From contig NRSV01000058.1 of assembly GCA_002286855.1 (NCBI GenBank), positions 62,001-126,000 of the forward strand: a stretch of DNA of 64,000 bases, given 5' to 3'. Below the pieces are notes generated by a model. That model did no database searches. It saw only the letters and a list, made by a program, of their open reading frames with translations, and had not been told where the DNA came from. How positions within the stretch are numbered: position 1 is the first letter of the stretch; each line of letters begins with the position of its first letter. The position numbers were made by a program, and so were the translations under genes. The stretch comes from Bipolaris cookei (Eukaryota; Ascomycota; Dothideomycetes; Pleosporales; Pleosporaceae). Below, one piece after another: positions 58,202 through 64,000 of the stretch.

Positions 58202-59678
58202 ATGGTTGCCACCAACGGAACTAACGGCCAGGCCGGCAACGCGCAACACGTCAACTTTAGAGACCCGGCTGTCTATGCCGAGTACGAGAAGACATGGTCA
58301 TCGATTCCGCAAGATGAAGTGGGCTGGCTTGAACGTGCCCAAGCGGTCGCTGACGTTCTTGCTGCTGATGCTGTTGTGCGAGACCAAGAAAACAAGTCTC
58401 CCCGAGCCGAAGTAGCTTTGCTCAAGCACTCTGGGCTTCTCAAAGTTCTTGGCCCAAAGCAGTACGGTGGTGGTGGTCAACCTTGGAGTGTTGGTAAGTT
58501 CATATATCTGAGATACAGGTAACCGACACTGACTTGGAATAAGGTTACAAAGCGATCCGGAGGGTAGCTGAAGCAGATGGGTATTGTTTGACTTGATCTG
58601 TTTGACTATGCGTACTAACTGTCGTAGCTCAATTGGCATGTTGCTTGGATACCACCTTCTCTGGTCGACCACAGCAAACGTTGTCGGCTCACCTGAACAG
58701 GCCGATCGCATTCAGAAGCTCATTATTGAGAACAACTATTTCATTGGCGGTGCCGTCAATCCTAGAGACAGTGATCTGTCCATCAAATCTGATGGCGATA
58801 ATATTGTCTTCAATGGATTCAAGTTCTTCAACACGGGTGGTGTTGTTTCTGATCTTACTGTTCTTGAGGGTGTCTACGAAAACACTGGGAACCACATCTT
58901 CGCCTTTGCAAAGACTAACCAACCTGGCATCCAATTTGGACATGACTGGAACAATATTGGCCTCCGTTTGACGGAATCTGGCAGTGTCAAAATCTCTGAC
59001 GTGAGTGTGCCGTGGGCGGATGCGCTGGGCTGGAACATTGAGAAGAAGGAGCCCGACCCACGCGCGCTGCAGATACCGTTTGCAACGCTGCTTCTCCCAA
59101 CCATCCAGCTTGTCTTCAGTAACTTCTATCTTGGCATTGCTCTTGGTGCACAGCAATACGCCGCCAAGTACACTTTGAAGGGGACTCGGGCATGGCCTTT
59201 TGGTGGCGACGTAAGCACACCAGTACCTACAAACTCTGATATGTGTTGCTAATGGGGCGAGTAGAACAAGGAAAAGGCGACGGATGAATTCTACATTCTC
59301 GAACGCTATGGCAATTTCCATGCCCATCTCCGTGCCGCCTCTGCCCTTGCAGACCGCGCAGGCCAAGCAGTCGACGCCATTTACCAGAACTACGGAGGTG
59401 ACTTGGACAGGCGTGCAAAGCTGACGGCACGCGAGAGAGGTGAGCTGGCAGAATGGGTTGCAAGCATCAAAGTCGTCGCAACAGACACTGGCCTGCGCGT
59501 TACTTCAGGAGTCTTTGAGGTCACCGGCGCAAAGGCGACGAGCCAAAAGGTGGGCTTGGATCGATTCTGGCGAGATATCAGGACGCACACGCTGCATGAT
59601 CCTGTCGCATATAAGAATCGGGAGTTGGGTCGGTTTGCACTGTTGGACGAGATTCCGGAGCCTACTTGGTATACTTAA
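58202..59678 (+). CDS. Acyl-CoA-dehydrogenase-fold flavin monooxygenase, SfnB/DszC-like
   Basis: Flavin-dependent oxidoreductase of the acyl-CoA dehydrogenase superfamily; bacterial relatives (SfnB, MsuC, DszC) act in sulfur scavenging from sulfones, sulfinates or thiophenes. Exons 58202-58493, 58544-58580, 58628-59210 and 59265-59678; introns 50, 47 and 54 nt; 441 residues. The helical N-terminal domain has DQENKSPRAEVALLKHSGLLKVLGPKQYGGGG; the middle beta domain has GGAVNPRDSDLSIKSDGD and GFKFFNTGGVVSD; the C-terminal helices have ASALADRAGQAVDAI and VTGAKATSQKVGLDRFWRDIRTHTLHDPVAYKNRELG. The last block (RFWRDIRTHTLHDP) is typical of DszC-type monooxygenases and not of true acyl-CoA dehydrogenases. 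Downstream of, and on the same strand as, the AceTr-like gene. Confidence 0.88.
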
Positions 59679-61036
59679 TTAATAGGCCCTTTGAATGCAG
59701 GCACATATATGGAGGCTGTCTTTGATAGGTTTAGCGGACGCATAGTAGCGGCTCGCAACTAAGATGCAATTGATGATTCATGCTTGACACCGCGTGCAGC
59801 AGCCCATGTTATCGACAAAGTCATGTGCCGAGTAGAGTGGCGGTGGGGAAAAAAGAGCGGGTACTGGCAGAGCAGTGAGTGATTGCATAGTTGGAGGGCG
59901 ATGCCCAGGCACGCAGTGTGCCTGGCAGAACCTGCTCTCTAGCAGGGCGATCGTCGATGTGGGCTAGTTTGTAGCTGGTCGGGATTCTCTTGTGCGCTGG
60001 CGATTGCCATGTGACGCAGCGGGGCAGGGGAACCGGTTTTCTGTGCCATGTGCATGATAGGGATAGATGAAGGACGAGTGTTGGCGGGTGGATGGGCGAG
60101 GTGGATGGATTTGGGAGAGAATGCCATGGGCCGGGCGATAAAGTGCATGAGCAGGGAGTTGGGAGGAAGCGACCAACCACGGCCACTAGGGCCGGTTTCA
60201 CCCGGCGGGAGGTGCAGGCAGACATGACGCTCGTCATCCTGTACGGCCTGGCTAGACGATATCTACATACATATACAACCAGCCCATCCGACTGGCGCAG
60301 GCGTAGGCGCGTGGCTGGAGTGGGGTGTCGAGGCCCGACTGAAGAGTTTTCCAAGCAACGAAGCAATGCTTGTCAGCACACGCCTGGCCACAAGGAGAAG
60401 TGCAGTCGACACATGGGGAAGATGTGTCAGCCGTGGCAGCAGTAGCAGCGGACAGTCGCGGAAGACGCTGGTGGCCTGGGGCTTTTTGGCCGGCGTTATT
60501 ACTCGACCATGCTGCCAGTCTTGTTGCCAGCAGCTCTCCATTCCGTACACCTGCTGTCATTGCCCACCGCCGCCGCTGTCATTGGAGTCCGCGGGCTCCT
60601 GGCTGCAACTCTGGATACTCAGTGCTACTCTAGACAGACAAGAGGTGCAGTCTAGCAGTCTAGAAGCGTGCCGGCTACGTCACGCTTGCGCAAGGGTTGC
60701 GCCTTCTCTCGGAACGGTAATAAGCCTCTGCCGCGCTAGGACCGGACGAACCTAATCTGGTGTCCGTACACTCTTACGTCATACCCGATTCACCCTCCGC
60801 ACTCCGTGCCAGTCACGCCGTGGCCCGGTTAGCTGCTATACTTGAACGTCGCATCTGTCCTGCCGCCTGCTAGTAGCTCTTCGACCTCAGTTGTTCTTTT
60901 TTTCTCTCAACGCCCAAGGTTGCCCCTCCCGCCTACTCTCTGCTCTCCAAGCAACTCCCCCGCGTCGGCTTGCCCCACTCTGCGCCTAGGTAGTCTAACC
61001 ACGCACAACGGGCACAGCTCTCGCACCATTGCAACA
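59679..61036. promoter_or_regulatory. Upstream region of the AspRS-DUF2156 gene
   Basis: 1.36 kb without a recognisable gene. The last 150 bp are pyrimidine-rich on the plus strand, including TTGTTCTTTTTTTCTCTC near 60895, as in strong fungal promoters. Confidence 0.55.
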
Positions 61037-64000
61037 ATGGGCTCTCTCAAGAAAGCGCTAGACAAGCTCAAGCCGGGCCATAGCGGTTCTGCCTCCGACG
61101 ACGATAAGAGCGGCGTCAAGTCGCCCACCACCAATGGCAGGGCACGCTCACCGGCCAGCACTCCGCGCTCCTCCGTCACTCTACCCACTGGCAGGGCCAG
61201 TGCTGACCTGAAGCGCAACGGCCCTTCCTCGCCCACCGAGAGCAGGAGCAGCCTCGACCAGCAGCATCGTGGCTCTCTGAGCGGCATCCTCCATCGCCGC
61301 ACAGATAGCCCCAACCGCGCGTCCGCAAAGGCAAACTCCCACCAGCGCTCAAGCTCCCTCTCCGCCAGCAGCCCAATGCGCGCCGTCAAGGAGAAGCTTC
61401 ACATTGGCAATGACTCCAGTGATGACGATACGCCCCTTAACCGCGATGGCGAGCCCATGTCCCGCGGGCAGCTGCGCAAGCATGAGAAACAGGCTCAGCA
61501 AGAAGAGCGCTATAAGCAGAACCGCGAGAAGGAGATGGAGCTGGAGCGCCGTAGGAAAGAGATGGAGCAACAGGCCCTGGTCGAGCTGACGCCCGAACAG
61601 AGGGCCAAATACGGTGTCATCCCTCCCAACAGTTATGCTGGCGAATGGAAGCATGAGCCTCGCCACAACATCCAGGACTTCTCCGCAAAGGATGTTGGCA
61701 AGGAGGTCATCTTCCGTGCTCGCATTCACCACCTCAGGAAGATGAGCTCCAAGTTCGTCTTCTTGATGTTCCGTCAGCAGCTTGCCACCATTCAGGGCGT
61801 TCTTATGGAGCACGCAGACATTTCCAAATACATGCTGTACTGGGCAGAGCATCTTGACGCGGAGACAGTGGTCATTGTCAAGGGTATTCTTCAAGAGCCC
61901 AAGGCCAAGCAGGGCGAGGTCCTTGGTGCCACCATCCACGACGTCGAGGTTTCTATCCATGCTTTGCACGTCGAAGCCTCAGTTACAGACCACCTTCCCT
62001 TCAACGTCAACGAAGCCGAGGTATCCCAGGCTGAGGTCGACGCTGAAGCCGCTAAGCTGGCTGGGGAGGAACGCAAAGAGGGACATACCCGAGTCAAGAT
62101 TGCAGACCGCACTCGTCTCAACAATCGCGTAATCGACCTAAGAACAACTGCATCGCAGGGCATCTTCCGCATTCAGTCTGGTATTTGCAGGCTGTTCCGC
62201 CAGCATTTGGATTCAGAGGGGTTTATCGAGATTCACACTCCCAAGTTGCAAGGTGGTGCAACAGAGTCTGGCGCCAGTGTCTTCAAGATTGACTATTTCG
62301 GCCGTGGCGCTTTCCTGGCCCAGAGCCCTCAATTGGCCAAGCAAATGGCCATCTCTGCGGATTTCGGCAAGGTGTACGAGATTGGCGCCGTGTTCCGTGC
62401 TGAGAACAGTAATACCTATCGACACTTGACTGAATACACCGGTCTCGATCTCGAGATGCAGATTGACGAACACTACCACGAAGTCCTGCGTGTGCTGGAT
62501 CGCACGTTCAAGGCCATCTTCAAGGGCATTTATGAGCAGTATCGCCCTGAGATTGAGGTCATAAAAAGGCACTTCCCACATGAGGACTTGGTCTGGCTTG
62601 ATGAAACTCCCATCATCCCATTCGCTGAAGGTGTCCGTATGCTGAATGAGTCTGGGTGGAGGGACGACGATGGAAACGAGCTTGACGAGAACGAAGACTT
62701 GGGGACCAGAGACGAGGTCCAACTTGGTCGTGTTATCAAGCAGAAACTAGGCACCGACTACTACGTCTTGGACAAGTTTCCAGCAAACGCTCGACCCTTT
62801 TATGCCATGAACGATCCAAATAACCCCAACCTTACAAATTCATTCGACATCTTCTGTCGAGGCCAAGAAATCCTCAGCGGTGGTCAGCGTATCCACGACG
62901 CTGATATACTACTGGACAAGATGCGCAAGCTCAAGATTGACCCCAGCTCCATGGAAGAATATATTCAGGCATTCCAATGGGGTGCGCCACCACACGGCGG
63001 TGGCGGCATTGGTCTCGAGCGTATCCTCATGTTGATGATGGGTCTTGGAAACATTCGTCATGCTTCCATGTTCCCTCGCGATCCAAAGAGTTTGCCAGAG
63101 AAGCCAGTGGTCAAACAGCTACGTCACCCAGAGGCAAGCACGATGCACCCTCCGTGGGAGGGACAAGACCGCGCTGTCGCAAAGATAGACTTTCAACCCA
63201 TTGAGAAGCTCATCGCCAACTACGGAGATGCCACAAACACATCATGGTTGGAGCCCCGCACAGAGATCTGGCGTGACGAAACAACTGGTGCAGCTGTTGG
63301 TTTCGTGCCTCAGGATGGCTTCGCTATCACTGTTGGTGACCCTCTGTGCCATGAGTCGCAGTACCTCAAGACCATGTCTGGCTATCTCAGATATATCAAG
63401 AAGGAGCGCAACCTTAAGCCGCTCTGGCTGCTTGTAGGATCGGCAGCCGAGGAGGTCCTGGCAACAAAGTTCAACTGGCGCACATTCTCCGTCACTGGAG
63501 AGCAGCGCGTCGATCCTGCGCACAACCCTGCCGACAAGGACTCAGATGTGCAGCGCAAGATTCGCCATGCTGAGAAAGAGGGTATTAAGATTACTGACTA
63601 TGCTCTCGGCTCGCCGCCACCATCAGATGTCAAGCAAAAGGTCGATGCTCGTGTGGAGGATTGGCTGAAGAATCGCAAGGGTAAGCAGGTTCATTTGACC
63701 AACATTCATCCATGGCAAGACGAGGAGCATCGCCAGTATCACGTTGCAACTGCACCGGATGGTACCATTGTTGCTTTTGTCACCATGGCCCAGCTGTCGC
63801 CAGACCACGGTTGGCAAGTCAAGTACTCTCTGGACTTCCCCGGCGCACCCAGTGGCTCCATTGAGCAAGTCGTCACACATGCTCTCAAGCAGGTCGCAGC
63901 AAGCGGCGCTACAAGCGTCACCTTTGGTGGTGGTGCTAGCTCCAAGTTCAGTCCTGGACACAATGTCAAGGGCACACGTGTCAAGGTCCTCAGTCGCGCA
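61037..64000 (+). CDS. erdS: Aspartyl-tRNA synthetase fused to DUF2156: ergosteryl-3-beta-O-L-aspartate synthase (3' end missing)
   Basis: Bifunctional enzyme: an AspRS module charges tRNA-Asp, and the DUF2156 (GNAT-like aminoacyl-transferase) module moves Asp to ergosterol, as published for fungal ErdS. One open exon of 988 codons runs off the right edge. Residues 1-170 are Ser/Arg-rich and basic, then a Glu/Arg helix (about 155-185). The anticodon-binding OB fold lies near 225-325 (VIFRARIHHLRKMSSKFVFLMFR), followed by the class II core: motif 2 in FRAENSNTYRHLTEY (about 452-466) and motif 3 in GGGGIGLERILMLM (about 654). The DUF2156 domain starts near 709 (AVAKIDFQPIEKLIANYGD) with WRDETTGAAVGFVPQDGFAITVGDPLC and LKPLWLLVGSAAEEVL. 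This N-terminal AspRS/C-terminal DUF2156 order separates it from the ordinary cytosolic AspRS. Confidence 0.93.
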   Translation, partial: MGSLKKALDKLKPGHSGSASDDDKSGVKSPTTNGRARSPASTPRSSVTLPTGRASADLKRNGPSSPTESRSSLDQQHRGSLSGILHRRTDSPNRASAKANSHQRSSSLSASSPMRAVKEKLHIGNDSSDDDTPLNRDGEPMSRGQLRKHEKQAQQEERYKQNREKEMELERRRKEMEQQALVELTPEQRAKYGVIPPNSYAGEWKHEPRHNIQDFSAKDVGKEVIFRARIHHLRKMSSKFVFLMFRQQLATIQGVLMEHADISKYMLYWAEHLDAETVVIVKGILQEPKAKQGEVLGATIHDVEVSIHALHVEASVTDHLPFNVNEAEVSQAEVDAEAAKLAGEERKEGHTRVKIADRTRLNNRVIDLRTTASQGIFRIQSGICRLFRQHLDSEGFIEIHTPKLQGGATESGASVFKIDYFGRGAFLAQSPQLAKQMAISADFGKVYEIGAVFRAENSNTYRHLTEYTGLDLEMQIDEHYHEVLRVLDRTFKAIFKGIYEQYRPEIEVIKRHFPHEDLVWLDETPIIPFAEGVRMLNESGWRDDDGNELDENEDLGTRDEVQLGRVIKQKLGTDYYVLDKFPANARPFYAMNDPNNPNLTNSFDIFCRGQEILSGGQRIHDADILLDKMRKLKIDPSSMEEYIQAFQWGAPPHGGGGIGLERILMLMMGLGNIRHASMFPRDPKSLPEKPVVKQLRHPEASTMHPPWEGQDRAVAKIDFQPIEKLIANYGDATNTSWLEPRTEIWRDETTGAAVGFVPQDGFAITVGDPLCHESQYLKTMSGYLRYIKKERNLKPLWLLVGSAAEEVLATKFNWRTFSVTGEQRVDPAHNPADKDSDVQRKIRHAEKEGIKITDYALGSPPPSDVKQKVDARVEDWLKNRKGKQVHLTNIHPWQDEEHRQYHVATAPDGTIVAFVTMAQLSPDHGWQVKYSLDFPGAPSGSIEQVVTHALKQVAASGATSVTFGGGASSKFSPGHNVKGTRVKVLSRA

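Noticed and set aside
58202..59678. Ordinary acyl-CoA dehydrogenase of fatty-acid oxidation
   Set aside because: The C-terminal RFWRDIRTHTLHDP block and the SfnG-like neighbour fit the DszC/SfnB group better, and no organelle-targeting signal is visible.

Overview
The window reads as nuclear DNA of a filamentous ascomycete (Pezizomycotina; I infer Dothideomycetes, possibly Pleosporales, from protein flavour only). Support: genes with many short introns (about 44-122 nt, GT...CTAAC...AG), a complete set of eukaryotic housekeeping proteins, FlbC-like and class IV chitin synthase genes, and an AspRS-DUF2156 fusion that is known from fungi. Gene models below were built by hand from reading frames plus splice sites; every exon chain was checked for phase.

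Region 1-10.7 kb is housekeeping: the 3' part of mitochondrial ATP synthase gamma, an unrecognised 302-residue protein, RNA polymerase I/III subunit AC40 divergent from complex I 49 kDa subunit, transcription factor IIS divergent from the NuA4/NuA3 subunit EAF6. A 2.9 kb gene-free stretch then leads to an FlbC-like C2H2 factor, which has a 5.3 kb gene-free, repeat-rich upstream region. Region 20-29 kb holds a 1355-residue multi-PAS hybrid histidine kinase, a small four-exon YOS1 gene, and an HxxxDG acyltransferase of unknown substrate.

Region 29.6-38 kb is again core machinery: TFIIF beta, COP9 subunit 4, mitochondrial bL21 divergent from NSA2 (eight exons, 261 residues), and a WD40 protein. 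Region 38.8-46.7 kb carries a class IV (Chs3-type) chitin synthase divergently paired with a SEL1-repeat, CaaX-terminated Skt5/Chs4-like activator, so the enzyme and its likely activator share one 2 kb intergenic region. Next come an aromatic aminotransferase, the oligosaccharyltransferase subunit OST2/DAD1, and a TMEM14 protein whose first exon is only the ATG.

Region 52-59.7 kb is the most accessory-looking part: a secreted AA8-AA12 (cytochrome plus PQQ-dependent pyranose dehydrogenase) protein, then a SfnG-like dimethyl-sulfone monooxygenase, a diverged acetate-transporter-family membrane protein and a SfnB/DszC-like flavin monooxygenase. The last three look like a fungal organosulfur (sulfone/sulfonate) scavenging cluster. 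The window ends inside an aspartyl-tRNA synthetase fused to DUF2156, which matches the published ergosteryl-3-beta-O-L-aspartate synthase (ErdS). No tRNA, rRNA, CRISPR or recognisable intact transposon was found.
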